From: Hyphomicrobiales bacterium
GTDB lineage: Bacteria; Pseudomonadota; Alphaproteobacteria; Rhizobiales; Rhizobiaceae
Direction: 5' to 3'
DNA length: 64,000 nt
Assembly: GCA_900466475.1 (NCBI GenBank)
Contig: UBMI01000021.1
Location: 434,001-498,000 of the forward strand
Positions 8,271 to 17,817 of the stretch are shown piece after piece. The notes under the pieces were generated by a model. It made no database searches. It had not been told where the DNA came from and was given only the letters and a program-made list of their open reading frames with translations. Positions within the stretch are counted from its first letter, which is position 1; every line of letters begins with the position of its first letter. The translations under genes were made by a program, and so were the position numbers.

Positions 8271-10277
8271 ATGATGCACGTGTTAGCCGAGACCGCAGCT
8301 GCTACCGTGCGGCCGACGCTGTCGCCAGAACAGTTGCGTTGCCTATACAAGCAGAATAGCGAGAGCAGCCGAAAGAACGCGACGCGCAAAGGCCTCTGGA
8401 CAGCGGTCGCTGCCTACCTTGCATATTCCTTCACGGACTATCTTTTTATTGGCGATGTCGTCCAGTACACGGTCGCCGGCCGGCTCGTGGTCGGCATCGC
8501 TGCCCTATGCGTGCTGGAATTCCTGCTCTATCGCAAGGCAAAAGCCGATACGGTCGATATGGCTGCGGCGTTGTCGGTGCTCGCTGCCTATCTCGTCTGG
8601 CTTCTCACTGGCCAGATGACTGCGGTCAGGGATGCGTTCTCCTATTATATGGTGTTTGGCGCGATCTTCATGATGAGCGTCAATCTGTTCTTCAGTTTCC
8701 GGTTTCCGGTTGCTCTTGCCGCCTCCGCAACGAACGTGCTCATCTTCACTGGCGCCCTCTATCTGTTCGCGCCGATGTTGCTGCTGCACAAGCTCATTCT
8801 CGGCGCGTTCTGTTTTTCCTGTTTTGTTTTCACGTCCTACGTGAATCTTCAGCTCAATAGGGAACGCTACAAAGTCTTCCTGAATGCTCTTGAAGCCAGT
8901 TTGCAGCAAGCTGCCGCGGACGAAAGAGGCAAGGCTCTCTTGCATCTCTCGAACACGGACTCGCTGACCGGCCTCGAAAATCGGCGGGCCGTCGATCAAC
9001 GTCTGCGTGATCATTGGCAACGATGGCAGGACGACAGCGCGCCATTTGCCGTCCTCCTGATCGATGTGGATTATTTCAAACGCTACAACGACTGCTACGG
9101 CCATCAGGAAGGTGACCGCTGTCTCATCGCTGTCTCCGAGCTTCTTCGAAGCGTGGCCGAGTCCTGGGGTTCGATCATCGGGCGATACGGCGGTGAGGAA
9201 TTCATCGTCATCACACCGATGCCGAATCCAGAACGAATGGTCGAGCTTGCAGAAGCGATGTGTGCTGCCGTTAGGGCCTTGGCCTGGCCACACGAACACA
9301 GGCGGGACGGGACCACTGTCATCACGGTGAGTGTCGGCGTGTCCTATACGCGGGACGAGAGCAAGCAAGTCGAGAAGGTCATTCACGAAGCGGATCGCGC
9401 GCTTTACGCCGCCAAGGCTGCGGGCCGCAACACCCTGGTGGTCTTCGATCCGGAAGATCCCGAGAGCAGCGATGACAGCGAGGATATAGCTGCGACCCTG
9501 AAGATCGCGCTCGGTCACGGCCTTGTCTCTCTCGTGTACCAGCCGATCCGCAACGTCCAGACGGGAAAGACGGACGCTGTCGAAGCCTTGATGCGTTTGA
9601 GCATGCTGGATGGAACGTCCGTACCGCCTGTCAAATTCATCCCGGTCGCCGAAAGAACGGGTTCAATCGTCGAACTCGGCCGGTGGGCAATCCGCACTGT
9701 TTGCCGGGACTTGCTGGCGGCCCACCTCGTGCAGGTCGCGAGCGTCAACGTTTCTCCGATCGAACTCAAGACGCCGGGTTTCGCCACCTATGTGGCGGCA
9801 ACGCTGGCAGAATTCGGCGTGACGGGCGCCCGGCTTGCTTTCGAGATTACCGAGGGCGTGGAGTTGGAAATCGACCAGGACGTCGTTCGTTGCATCAGCG
9901 ACCTGAGAAAGCTCGGCGCTCAGGTCTGGCTTGACGATTTCGGCACAGGCTTCGCAGGTCTCTCGTGGCTCCGTCTCATAGAGTTCGACACCGTCAAGAT
10001 CGATCGATCGTTCCTCCATGACTGCAATACGGAAAGAGGCAAGAGGATGTTGCTCGACATCATCAGCCTGCTGCGTAATCGCGGCGTGCAGATCCTCATT
10101 GAAGGCGTCGAGACCATCGAACATCAGCGGCTGATGCAGCAGTACGGGATCAACCAGATTCAAGGCTATTTCATAGGAAGGCCCGCGCCGGCAGCCCAGC
10201 TCGAAGCTGATAACGTGCTGCAGTTCAGCATGATCAGGAACCTTGATTCAAAACGCCTGTTCCGGAATGGGCCATAG
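8271..10277 (+). CDS. Membrane GGDEF-EAL cyclic-di-GMP enzyme
   Basis: About 668 aa. The N-terminal half has five to six hydrophobic helices (residues about 30-200) forming a membrane sensor, then a GGDEF domain with RYGGEEF (active-type) and an EAL domain with EALMRL, NVSPIEL, FEITEGV, LDDFGTG, VKIDRSF, EGVET and QGYFIGRP. All the residues expected for metal binding and hydrolysis are present, so both synthesis and degradation of c-di-GMP are possible. No RxxD inhibitory site is seen just before GGEEF. The start was chosen at 8271 (tandem ATG) behind a GGCAGGGG stretch. It diverges from the PhcB-like methyltransferase gene. Confidence 0.9.
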   Translation: MMHVLAETAAATVRPTLSPEQLRCLYKQNSESSRKNATRKGLWTAVAAYLAYSFTDYLFIGDVVQYTVAGRLVVGIAALCVLEFLLYRKAKADTVDMAAALSVLAAYLVWLLTGQMTAVRDAFSYYMVFGAIFMMSVNLFFSFRFPVALAASATNVLIFTGALYLFAPMLLLHKLILGAFCFSCFVFTSYVNLQLNRERYKVFLNALEASLQQAAADERGKALLHLSNTDSLTGLENRRAVDQRLRDHWQRWQDDSAPFAVLLIDVDYFKRYNDCYGHQEGDRCLIAVSELLRSVAESWGSIIGRYGGEEFIVITPMPNPERMVELAEAMCAAVRALAWPHEHRRDGTTVITVSVGVSYTRDESKQVEKVIHEADRALYAAKAAGRNTLVVFDPEDPESSDDSEDIAATLKIALGHGLVSLVYQPIRNVQTGKTDAVEALMRLSMLDGTSVPPVKFIPVAERTGSIVELGRWAIRTVCRDLLAAHLVQVASVNVSPIELKTPGFATYVAATLAEFGVTGARLAFEITEGVELEIDQDVVRCISDLRKLGAQVWLDDFGTGFAGLSWLRLIEFDTVKIDRSFLHDCNTERGKRMLLDIISLLRNRGVQILIEGVETIEHQRLMQQYGINQIQGYFIGRPAPAAQLEADNVLQFSMIRNLDSKRLFRNGP

Positions 10278-10983
10278 GTTCGCCTGCTTCAGGACCTGCA
10301 CGGACGACGGCTGCCGTGCCGGGCCGGCCCACATTGCCTTCCGTGCGGCAAGCCGCCGATAGAGTGAACGTCGCCCTGCGTCGGCTGTATCGCGTCGAAC
10401 TGCATCGCATTTGTTATGAACAGCCGTCGTCGCGCATTCTGCCTCTGGTCGGTCTCAGCGGAACGACCATGACTGGCAGCGCAATCACCTGCACACTTTC
10501 GAGCACGAGTCTGGGATGGCAAATTTCCCGGTCCGATACGGGCGTCGGGATGGGCGCGTCTCACCGCCTCCAACGGCTGCGCCGCCGGTAGGATTATCGC
10601 CGTCAGGGGTTTTCGCGAAACTCGAAATGTCAGCCTGTGCCGCGATACCAGAGTGCAACTCATGCGGCGAGTAGCAAATCTCCAGATGATCTCGGTGGGG
10701 GCGGCCCACCGCTTACGGCCAGCGGGCATCCAAACAGCCAGATCAACGACCTGCTGCAGTTGGCCTTCGTCGCAAGCCCGAACTCAAAGCCGTGACCAGA
10801 AAGCACGGCATATCCTACACCAACGTATGGTTATGGAACACACACTAACGGGATAATTTTCACCCATCGCATCACTGCCTTCCCCAGTCGGGTCGGCCGG
10901 CTGGCTGAACCTAACTTTGCTGGAATCGCTAAATCCCGGTGCAGCCCAAACCGCCAGTTGGCGCTTCAGGGGCAGGAGCCCCC
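10278..10983. other. Gene-poor interval with transposase debris
   Basis: About 700 bases between the GGDEF-EAL gene and the efflux operon. No convincing complete reading frame exists on either strand. The second half contains a decayed IS66-like C-terminus (listed separately). The rest shows nothing recognisable apart from the presumed promoter before the efflux operon. Confidence 0.5.
10724..10848 (+). pseudogene. Frameshifted remnant resembling the IS66 transposase C-terminus
   Basis: One frame reads GHPNSQINDLLQLAFVASP and the next frame continues with PELKAVTRKHGISYTNVWL before a stop at 10846. IS66 TnpC proteins typically end in HPxxRIDDLLPW..PELKAVA-like residues, so this looks like a short 3' relic with one frameshift. 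No terminal inverted repeats or TnpA/TnpB parts were found. The match is short and from memory. Confidence 0.32.
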
Positions 10984-12150
10984 ATGACCATGAATGTCAC
11001 CAATCATCCTGCGAACACAAACCTGAAAACTTCAGATGAGAGCGATCAAGCGGAGACAGGGACACCTGTTCCGCCGACGCGAAAGCCGAAATGGCGAATG
11101 CTGGTGCTGGGTACGATAGGGATAGTGGCGCTTGGTGCAGCGGCCTATGGCGGCTGGAAATACTGGACGGTGTGGCAATTCGAACAATCGACGGACGATG
11201 CATATGTGCAGGCCGACGTGGTCGCGATAGCGCCACAGGTGGCGGGCTATATCCAGACGCTTCTTGTCAATGACAATCAGCCGGTCAAAGCCGGTGACGT
11301 TCTCGCGACAATTGATCCGCGCGACTTTCAGGCGGCGGTCGATCAGGCCAAGGCGGATGTCGCCGAGGCCGAAGCGGCCATCGTCAGTATTGCCGCCCAA
11401 CTCAGCGAACAAAAGGCCCTGATCGATGAAGCGCAAGCGACGATCAATACCGATCAGGCATCGGAAGTGTTCGCTGAACAGAACAACCAGCGCTTCATGA
11501 CCCTGTCAAAAACGGGTTCGGCAACAGTGGAAGAGGCCCAACAGGCATCGTCGCAGGCCGATTCGGCGAAGGCCGTCGTAGTCAAGGACAAGGCTGCACT
11601 GGTCGCCGCGCAGAAGCAGATCGCTACGCTCGATGCTCAAGAGTCCGAAGCAAAAGCGACTCTTGGTCACAATCGTGCCGCGCTGGCTCAGGCCGAACTC
11701 AATCTCGGATACACGGTGCTGCGAGCACCCGTCGACGGAGTCGTCGGCGCGCGGGCAGTGCGGGTTGGCCTCTACGCCCAGCCTGGTCAACTGTTGCTGG
11801 CCGTAGTGCCGCTCCAGGCGGCCTATGTCGTTGCCAATTACAAGGAGACTCAGCTCGCCAACGTCAAGCCAGGCCAGCCGGTCAGGATCGACGTGGATAC
11901 ATTTTCAGGTATCACCGTGCGCGGCATCGTCAACAGCCTAGCGCCGGCAAGCGGTCAGGAGTTCGCCTTGCTGCCGCCCGACAACGCGACCGGCAACTTT
12001 ACCAAGATCGTCCAGCGTGTTCCGGTCAAAATCACCATCGACAAGTCGGATCCACTTGCCGGTCGCCTGCTTCCGGGGATGTCGGTAACGACCACAATCA
12101 AGGTTGGACCGGCCGTCGATGGCAACCCTCGTGGGAACACAAGCAAGTAA
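10984..12150 (+). CDS. EmrA-like membrane fusion protein (HlyD family)
   Basis: About 388 aa beginning MTMNVTNHPA. A short cytosolic tail is followed by one membrane anchor (LVLGTIGIVALGAAAYGGW, residues about 40-60), the lipoyl/barrel-sandwich half (QSTDDAYVQADVVAIAPQVAG), a long alpha-hairpin rich in Ala/Gln, the second lipoyl half (LNLGYTVLRAPVDGVVG) and a beta-barrel. It links an inner-membrane exporter to an outer-membrane channel. The start at 10984 has CAGGAG upstream. It lies 19 bases before the EmrB-like gene, so the two form an operon. No TolC-like gene is in the window. Confidence 0.9.
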   Translation: MTMNVTNHPANTNLKTSDESDQAETGTPVPPTRKPKWRMLVLGTIGIVALGAAAYGGWKYWTVWQFEQSTDDAYVQADVVAIAPQVAGYIQTLLVNDNQPVKAGDVLATIDPRDFQAAVDQAKADVAEAEAAIVSIAAQLSEQKALIDEAQATINTDQASEVFAEQNNQRFMTLSKTGSATVEEAQQASSQADSAKAVVVKDKAALVAAQKQIATLDAQESEAKATLGHNRAALAQAELNLGYTVLRAPVDGVVGARAVRVGLYAQPGQLLLAVVPLQAAYVVANYKETQLANVKPGQPVRIDVDTFSGITVRGIVNSLAPASGQEFALLPPDNATGNFTKIVQRVPVKITIDKSDPLAGRLLPGMSVTTTIKVGPAVDGNPRGNTSK

Positions 12151-12169
12151 TCCTTCGGAGGTTACGGCG

Positions 12170-13732
12170 ATGGCGGGCATGGAAACATCTGGCGTTGAGC
12201 GCGAGGCGGTCGCCAGCTTGCGCACTTGGATCGCGGTTGGCGGCTGTATGGTGGGGGCTCTGATTGCAGTCCTCGACATTCAGATCACCAATTCCTCGCT
12301 TCCACAGATCGAAGGCGGAATCGGTACCGGTTCCGACAACGGCACCTGGATCTCGACCGCCTATCTGATCGGCGAAATCATCATGATCCCGCTGACGGAC
12401 TATCTGAGCCGTGTCTTCACCTTCCGCCGCGCCTTGCTCGGCAATCTCGGCCTGTTCCTGTTGTTTTCCATCTGCTGCGCCTTTGCCTCGAACCTATCGG
12501 AAATGATCATGTTCCGTGGATTGCAGGGCCTCACGGGCGGGGTGATGATTCCGATGGCCTTCACTCGCGTGTTGACGACGATCCCGCTGCGCCAGCAGCC
12601 GACGGGGTTGGCGGCTTTCGCGCTGACTGCGACCTTCGGACCAGCAATCGGGCCGACCATCGGCGGCTACCTGACCGAAAACTACGGATGGCAGTATATC
12701 TTCTTCATCAATCTTGCCCCCGGGGCGTTGATGTTTGGCTTGCTCTATCCGACGCTGGAACGATCCAAGATGAACCTCGCATTGCTGCGCGACGGCGACT
12801 GGCTCGGCATCGCATTCATGGCGGTTGGCTTGGCATCGCTGCAAACAGTGCTCGATGAAGGCAACAAGGACGACTGGTTCGGGTCACCCTACATAGTGCA
12901 CTTGGCCATCCTGGCAGCCATTGCACTGACGATTTTCATCATTATCGAGTTGGTCGTCGAGAAACCTGCTGTCCAACTACGTCTGCTCGCGCACCGAAAT
13001 TTTGGATTGGGTACGCTCGCCAATATCATCGTTGGCTTTGCTCTCTATGGCTCGGTGTACGTGCTGCCTGCGTACCTGAACGGAGTTCAAGGCTACAATG
13101 CCGAGCAAACCGGCTTGGTACTGGCCTGGGCCGGCCTGCCCCAGCTTCTGATTATCCCCTTCGTGCCTTTGCTGCAAAAGCACTTCGATCGGCGTGCCAT
13201 CGTCTCTGTCGGTCTGGCTATCTTCGCGGCAAGCTGCTTTCTGAACACGCATCTGAGCTTTGACGATGGTGGTCCCCAGTTCATGATTACCAACATTGTG
13301 CGTGCAATTGGTCAGGCCGTGGTGATCGCACCGTTGATCGGTATCGCAACTGTTGGAATCCCCAGAGAGCAATCAGGAGCGGCATCCGGGCTGTTCAACA
13401 TGATGCGAAGCCTCGGTGGCGCAGTAGGAACGGCCACACTGGCAACGATCATCACCAAACGTGAACAATTCCATTCCAACATCATCGGCCAGTCGGTCAC
13501 GCCCTATGGAAGCAACGTCGGGCAGTTTCTGACGAACATGCAGCAGTATTTTATGGCGCATGGCGCCGGCGATGCCGGTCATGCGCATCACGAGGCCGAA
13601 ATCTTGCTCGGCACGCTCGTCCAGCAACAATCCTTCGTCATGGCGTTTTCCGACACATTCTATGTACTCGGAGTGCTCCTGTCGCTCGCAGTCGTCGTGG
13701 TCCTTTTGACACGAGGGCCTTCGCCGACTTAG
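12170..13732 (+). CDS. EmrB-like DHA2 MFS exporter
   Basis: About 520 aa with 14 hydrophobic helices. The first carries VLDIQITNSSLPQI, the DHA2 signature, and later helices have motif C-like GPTIGGYLTENYGWQYIFFIN. A periplasmic loop with a His-rich stretch (GHAHHEAE) precedes the last helix, as in EmrB. It should form a tripartite pump with the EmrA-like protein just upstream. GGAGG at 12157-12161 with 8-base spacing fixes the start at 12170; longer in-frame starts overlap emrA. Codon choice is more mixed (less uniformly GC-ending) than in the neighbouring core genes, which would fit transfer. Confidence 0.9.
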   Translation: MAGMETSGVEREAVASLRTWIAVGGCMVGALIAVLDIQITNSSLPQIEGGIGTGSDNGTWISTAYLIGEIIMIPLTDYLSRVFTFRRALLGNLGLFLLFSICCAFASNLSEMIMFRGLQGLTGGVMIPMAFTRVLTTIPLRQQPTGLAAFALTATFGPAIGPTIGGYLTENYGWQYIFFINLAPGALMFGLLYPTLERSKMNLALLRDGDWLGIAFMAVGLASLQTVLDEGNKDDWFGSPYIVHLAILAAIALTIFIIIELVVEKPAVQLRLLAHRNFGLGTLANIIVGFALYGSVYVLPAYLNGVQGYNAEQTGLVLAWAGLPQLLIIPFVPLLQKHFDRRAIVSVGLAIFAASCFLNTHLSFDDGGPQFMITNIVRAIGQAVVIAPLIGIATVGIPREQSGAASGLFNMMRSLGGAVGTATLATIITKREQFHSNIIGQSVTPYGSNVGQFLTNMQQYFMAHGAGDAGHAHHEAEILLGTLVQQQSFVMAFSDTFYVLGVLLSLAVVVVLLTRGPSPT

Positions 13733-13996
13733 GCTGTTTCGGCGGGGTGCCAAGGCGCTATATGGCCTGAATTGGTTGTACAACGCGGCGTTGGAACACC
13801 TTTGGCAATGTAAACGAACGTTTGACCATCGGCGTCCGGATCGGGGCCAACCAGAAAGTACACTCCCGCCTTCGTGATTTCGGGCCATGATAGCGGACCG
13901 GCGAGCTTGGAGCGCGGTACACCTAGGCGCTACATGCGTCGTCGGCAGGTAATATCCGAAGATGTCGAGAATTTATACTTGCAATCAAGAGGCTAA

Positions 13997-14072
13997 TGGT
14001 GCCGCTTACGTGACTCGAACACGTGACCCCATCATTACGAATGATGTGCTCTACCGACTGAGCTAAAGCGGC
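13997..14072 (-). tRNA. tRNA-Thr (anticodon CGU), CCA encoded
   Basis: Minus-strand cloverleaf: acceptor GCCGCTT pairs with AAGCGGC, D-arm AGCTCAGTCGGTAGAGC, anticodon stem CATCA/TGATG around loop TTCGTAA (anticodon CGT), T-arm with GTTCGAGTC, discriminator A and encoded CCA (13997-13999). It forms the right border of the gene-poor/efflux stretch, whose genes lie on its 3' side. An 8-bp inverted repeat (GCGGGCGA/TCGCCCGC, 14079-14100) lies just before its 5' end. Confidence 0.96.
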
Positions 14073-14216
14073 AATCCGGCGGGCGAAGCTTGTCGCCCGC
14101 GATTTGCATGGGGCTGATACAGGCATTGTCTGAAGATTTCAAGCACCCTCTTATGCCCCCGGGCAAAAAAGCTGAAGCCTGTGGAAAGGCCCCCATTCAA
14201 TGGAAAGGCCCGCACT

Positions 14217-15176
14217 TCACAGCGCCAGCCGAGTGCGGGCGGCCCGATATTCCGCTTCCAGCCGGTCGACCAGCTTGGCGACCGGCTCCACGGCCTTGAT
14301 CGCGCCGATGCCCTGGCCGCTGCCCCAGATGTCCTTCCAGGCCTTTGCGCCGCCGGTCGCCTGTTCGAAATCCATCTTCGAGGGATCGGCATCAGGCAGG
14401 TTATCGGGGTCGAGGCCTGCGGCGCGGATGGAGGGTTTCAGGTAGTTGCCGTGTACGCCGGTGAAATAGTTCGAGTAGACGATATCGGCGGCGGCGCCCT
14501 CGACGATAGCCTGTTTATAGCCATCGGAGGCGCGCGCCTCCTCGGTCGCGATGAAGGGAGTACCGATATAGGCCATGTCGGCGCCCATGGCCTCTGCGGC
14601 CAGAATGGCGCCGCCGGTTGCAATCGAGCCGGCAAGCAGAAGCGGGCCGTCGAACCATGCGCGGATTTCCTGCACCAGCGCGAAGGGCGAAAGCGTGCCC
14701 GCATGTCCGCCGGCACCTGCCGCAACGGCGATCAGCCCGTCCGCGCCCTTGCGGATCGCGGAATTGGCATGGCGGTTGTTGATGATGTCGTGCAGCACGA
14801 TGCCGCCATAGGAATGCACCGCGGCATTCACTTCCGGCACGGCACCGAGCGAGGAAATGACGATTGGCACTTTGTATTTCACGCAGAGCATCAAATCATG
14901 CTCCAGCCGCTTGTTCGACATATGGACGATCTGGTTGACCGCGAAGGGGGCCGCCGGCCGCTCCGGATGCCTGGCATTATAATCGGCAAGATCTTCGGTG
15001 ATCATGGCCAGCCACTCGTCGAGCTGGCTTTCCGGCCGCGCGTTCAAGGCCGGAAAGGCGCCGATCACGCCGGCCTTGCATTGCGCCAACGTCAGCGCCG
15101 GATGGGAAATGATGAAAAGCGGAGAGCCGATGACCGGCAGTCGCAGATTATCTCTGAGTATCGCGGGCAGGGCCAT
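14217..15176 (-). CDS. Nitronate monooxygenase (2-nitropropane dioxygenase family)
   Basis: 319 aa TIM-barrel flavoprotein. Visible family elements are GSPLFIISHPALTLAQCKAGVIG at the N-terminus, the FMN/phosphate region GAGGHAGTLSPFALVQEI with the conserved His, LLAGSIATGGAILAAEAMGADMAYIGTPF, and DIVYSNYFTGVHGNYLKPSI. These enzymes oxidise alkyl nitronates with FMN and O2 in the cytosol; a related use on propionate-3-nitronate is known. It is monocistronic, with a strong palindrome just upstream (15191-15210). Confidence 0.9.
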   Translation of the reverse strand: MALPAILRDNLRLPVIGSPLFIISHPALTLAQCKAGVIGAFPALNARPESQLDEWLAMITEDLADYNARHPERPAAPFAVNQIVHMSNKRLEHDLMLCVKYKVPIVISSLGAVPEVNAAVHSYGGIVLHDIINNRHANSAIRKGADGLIAVAAGAGGHAGTLSPFALVQEIRAWFDGPLLLAGSIATGGAILAAEAMGADMAYIGTPFIATEEARASDGYKQAIVEGAAADIVYSNYFTGVHGNYLKPSIRAAGLDPDNLPDADPSKMDFEQATGGAKAWKDIWGSGQGIGAIKAVEPVAKLVDRLEAEYRAARTRLAL

Positions 15177-15190
15177 GCTTTCACCGATTT

Positions 15191-15210
15191 TGACGTTTAC
15201 GAAAACGTCA
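15191..15210. promoter_or_regulatory. Operator-like palindrome before nitronate monooxygenase
   Basis: TGACGTTT-ACGA-AAACGTCA, a perfect 8-bp inverted repeat 15 bases upstream of the gene's start codon. It resembles the TTTACGTTTACG-type sites of alphaproteobacterial MerR regulators of acyl/branched-chain catabolism. That identification is inference; no regulator gene is adjacent. Confidence 0.5.
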
Positions 15211-15455
15211 ATTGATTATCAGAGCCGGTGCCTGAGGAAAAGGGCAAGAGAGGGAACGCGTGCTCTTTTCCGTAATCCCGTCTAGTTTCAGAATATCTAA
15301 TGGAGATTTGGAGCACAGCGCGGCGTCGCTTATCCCCCGCCGATGCGCTCCGGTAAGGTTGCAAGGCTTGCGGTTTGCCGCACTTGCCGCTACCGAATTT
15401 TGACAGGCATGTGATCTTTGAGCTCGATGCCGGCAGGAAACGTGAAGGGCCTGAT

Positions 15456-16664
15456 GTGAGCGGACTAGAAACGGCTATCAGAACTGCGCTCGACAATTCC
15501 GACCGCGACAGTGCGGAAGTTCGTGCACGCATCTATCAGTCCGCGCGTCAGGCGCTGGAAGCCGGCCTGCGCAAGCAGGATATCACCGATGCCGATGTGG
15601 TCGCCCATCATCGCCACCGTCTCGAAACGACGATCCACACCATCGAGAGCGAAGAGCGCGCCCGCCTTCACCCGCGGCAGGGGCCTCCGGAGGTTCCGGT
15701 TCCCCCTGTCGTAGAAATGCCCGAGCCCGTCCATCACGCGGCAGAGCCCGCTTATCCTGCGCAGGAAGATCACGATCCGGTCGTCGCCGGTGAAACGCGC
15801 GGCCACCATGCCGCCTCCCGGGCCTCGGATGATGCGAGCCTGGATGACGTTCACGCGAGCAGCGTTGATCAGCTGGGGGCGGCACCCCACGGAGAGATGC
15901 GCGGCGAAATGCGCGCAGCGCCGGAAAAGCGCGGCGGCATGGATTTTCGCCCCGAGCGGGCCGCTGTCCGCCGCAAGCCGCGCAAGTTCTTCTCGCGTCT
16001 GCTCGTCTGGTGCGTGCTGCTCGCTTTCATCGGCACGGGTGCCTGGTGGGCCTATAGTTCCGGCCTGCTGCTGACGGCGGCCGAACGTGACACGAGCGTC
16101 GCCAATCCGCCCGCGAGCACCCAGCCGGAAGATTTCGACGGCGAGGATAGTGCCGCCAATAGCCCCCCCTCGCATGACGACCAGCCTGTGACGATCGACC
16201 CGCAAAACAGCTTCTCGGCAGACTGGATCGAGGTCTTCAAGCCTTCCGATGCTGACAAGATCGAGAGCGGTGCGCGTGCCCGCACGGAAAATGTCACGGA
16301 AACAGAAGGTCAGGCCGTCCGCCTGACATCCCAGAGCGGCGATACGGATGGCAACGTCTCCATCAGCATCCCGGCCAATGTCCTGCAGCAGCTCGCCGGC
16401 AAGTCCTCGACCATCGCGCTGACCTTGCAGTCCACCACGGACGAGCCCACGCAGATCACCGTCGAATGCGATTTCCAGTCACTCGGTAATTGCGCCCGCC
16501 ACCGCTTCAACGTCACGCGTGAAAAATCGGACGCGCTGCTTCAGGTGCGCTTCGACCGTTCCCTGGCTCCGAATTCCGCGGGCAGGCTGATGATCAACAG
16601 CGATGTCGATGGCAAGGCCCGCGGCATCAATCTCTTCGCCGTACGGATCCTGCCCGGCCAGTAA
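15456..16664 (+). CDS. Hypothetical single-pass membrane protein
   Basis: About 402 aa if it starts at the GTG at 15456 (AAGGG six bases upstream); the frame opens at 15375. A cytosolic part of about 190 aa begins with a helical segment (ETAIRTALDNSDRDSAEVR) followed by Pro/His/Glu-rich linker. One transmembrane helix (LLVWCVLLAFIGTGAWWAYS) precedes an extracytoplasmic beta-rich domain with DWIEVFKPSDADKIE and FNVTREKSDALLQVRFD. I do not recognise a named family; similar-looking proteins occur across rhizobia. Its neighbours give no functional clue. Confidence 0.65.
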   Translation: MSGLETAIRTALDNSDRDSAEVRARIYQSARQALEAGLRKQDITDADVVAHHRHRLETTIHTIESEERARLHPRQGPPEVPVPPVVEMPEPVHHAAEPAYPAQEDHDPVVAGETRGHHAASRASDDASLDDVHASSVDQLGAAPHGEMRGEMRAAPEKRGGMDFRPERAAVRRKPRKFFSRLLVWCVLLAFIGTGAWWAYSSGLLLTAAERDTSVANPPASTQPEDFDGEDSAANSPPSHDDQPVTIDPQNSFSADWIEVFKPSDADKIESGARARTENVTETEGQAVRLTSQSGDTDGNVSISIPANVLQQLAGKSSTIALTLQSTTDEPTQITVECDFQSLGNCARHRFNVTREKSDALLQVRFDRSLAPNSAGRLMINSDVDGKARGINLFAVRILPGQ

Positions 16665-16711
16665 GCGGCAGGGTTTGCCGAAGCGCCGTGCGTCCGAGGC
16701 TGTAGCGACCT

Positions 16712-17596
16712 CTATTTCAGGAAGCCTCGGCCGGAGCCGATGATCTTGTCGTCGATTGCGCCGATCGCGTTCTTGTCCTTGCCGTCATAGTCGATGGTTT
16801 TCAGCATGTGGCGCAGGAGGTTGAGCCGTGCCCGGCGTTTGTCGTTGGCGTGGATCACGGTCCAGGGCGCAAATTCGGTGTGGGTTTCCTTCAGCATGCG
16901 GTCGCGCTTCTCACTATAGTCGTCCCATTTGGTCAGGGCGGCTATATCCATCGAGGAAAGCTTCCAGACGGCGAGCGGATCGTGGCGCCGGTCATGGAAC
17001 CGCTTGATCTGCATTTCCCGGCCGATATCCAGATAGAACTTGAAGAAGAAGATGCCTTCATGGGCAATGACCTTCTCCACCTGCGGCGCCTGGTTGAGAA
17101 AGTCCTCGTATTGTTTCGGCGTGCAGAAGCCCATGACCGGCTCCACGCCGGCACGGTTGTACCAGGAGCGGTCGAAGAGCACGAATTCGCCCGAGGTCGG
17201 AAACTGCGCGATATAGCGCTGGAAGTACCACTGGCCCTGTTCCCGCTCCGTGGGCTTGGCGAGCGCCACAACGCGGGCAAGGCGCGGGTTCATGTGAGCC
17301 GAGGACGCCTGGATCGCGCCGCCCTTGCCGGCCGCATCACGCCCTTCGAAGAGCGCCATCACCCGTTTGCCGGTCGCCTGCAGCCAGAACTGCACTTTCA
17401 CGAGCTCGACCTGCAGCTTCCTCAGCTCCTCGAAATATTCGTCTTCCTTGAGCTTCTTCTTGTAGGGATAGTCGCCGGATTCCAGCGCATGCTCGTCCAC
17501 CCAGTCGGGCAGCACGGGATCATCGATATCGAAGACGCGTTTCTTGCCCCTGATCTCGAGCTCCACGGCTCTACTTTCGACGTCCTCGGCCATCAT
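16712..17596 (-). CDS. ppk2: Polyphosphate kinase 2
   Basis: 294 aa PPK2. The P-loop-like Walker A is [12 protein letters not shown] (residues about 82-93), Walker B is [17 protein letters not shown], and the lid region is [23 protein letters not shown]2 transfers phosphate between polyphosphate and nucleotides, usually favouring GTP or ATP synthesis from polyphosphate. It lies divergently 221 bases from phoR, next to the whole phosphate regulon, which suits a role in phosphate storage. Two tandem ATGs follow GGGGGAG, so the start could be one codon later. I saw no convincing PHO box in the shared promoter region. Confidence 0.93.
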   Translation of the reverse strand: MMAEDVESRAVELEIRGKKRVFDIDDPVLPDWVDEHALESGDYPYKKKLKEDEYFEELRKLQVELVKVQFWLQATGKRVMALFEGRDAAGKGGAIQASSAHMNPRLARVVALAKPTEREQGQWYFQRYIAQFPTSGEFVLFDRSWYNRAGVEPVMGFCTPKQYEDFLNQAPQVEKVIAHEGIFFFKFYLDIGREMQIKRFHDRRHDPLAVWKLSSMDIAALTKWDDYSEKRDRMLKETHTEFAPWTVIHANDKRRARLNLLRHMLKTIDYDGKDKNAIGAIDDKIIGSGRGFLK

Positions 17597-17817
17597 CTCC
17601 CCCGGCGCTTGATGCTTTCGCCTTTCGGCAGGCGAACATATTTATCATTGAAAATCAAATCCGATGCGTGAGCAAAGCATAATCCGGTGCTGAGTGCTGC
17701 GGCTTTTCGTACAAGTTTCGGAAACGGAAAACTTCTGTCATGAAACGCGGCTATCAGGCAGAGTTTGAATGTGAAGAAAAACGAATCGATGCCGTGAGGG
17801 GCAGCTTGGAAGACCAA

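Noticed and set aside
10289-10729. 146-aa open frame on the minus strand in the gene-poor interval
   Set aside because: No ribosome-binding site, no recognisable residues, and Arg-rich composition.
13740-13890. Possible IS605 OrfB-like coding fragment
   Set aside because: Only about a dozen residues (LNWLYNAALE) look familiar; too short to list as a feature, so kept only as part of a finding.
13997-14072. Search for a duplicated tRNA-Thr 3' end marking an island
   Set aside because: By eye I found no second copy of the tRNA 3' sequence in the window, so no attachment-site pair is claimed.
17735-17752. CTGTCAT half-site near phoR
   Set aside because: Only one PHO-box half matches; the second half (CGCGGCT) does not.
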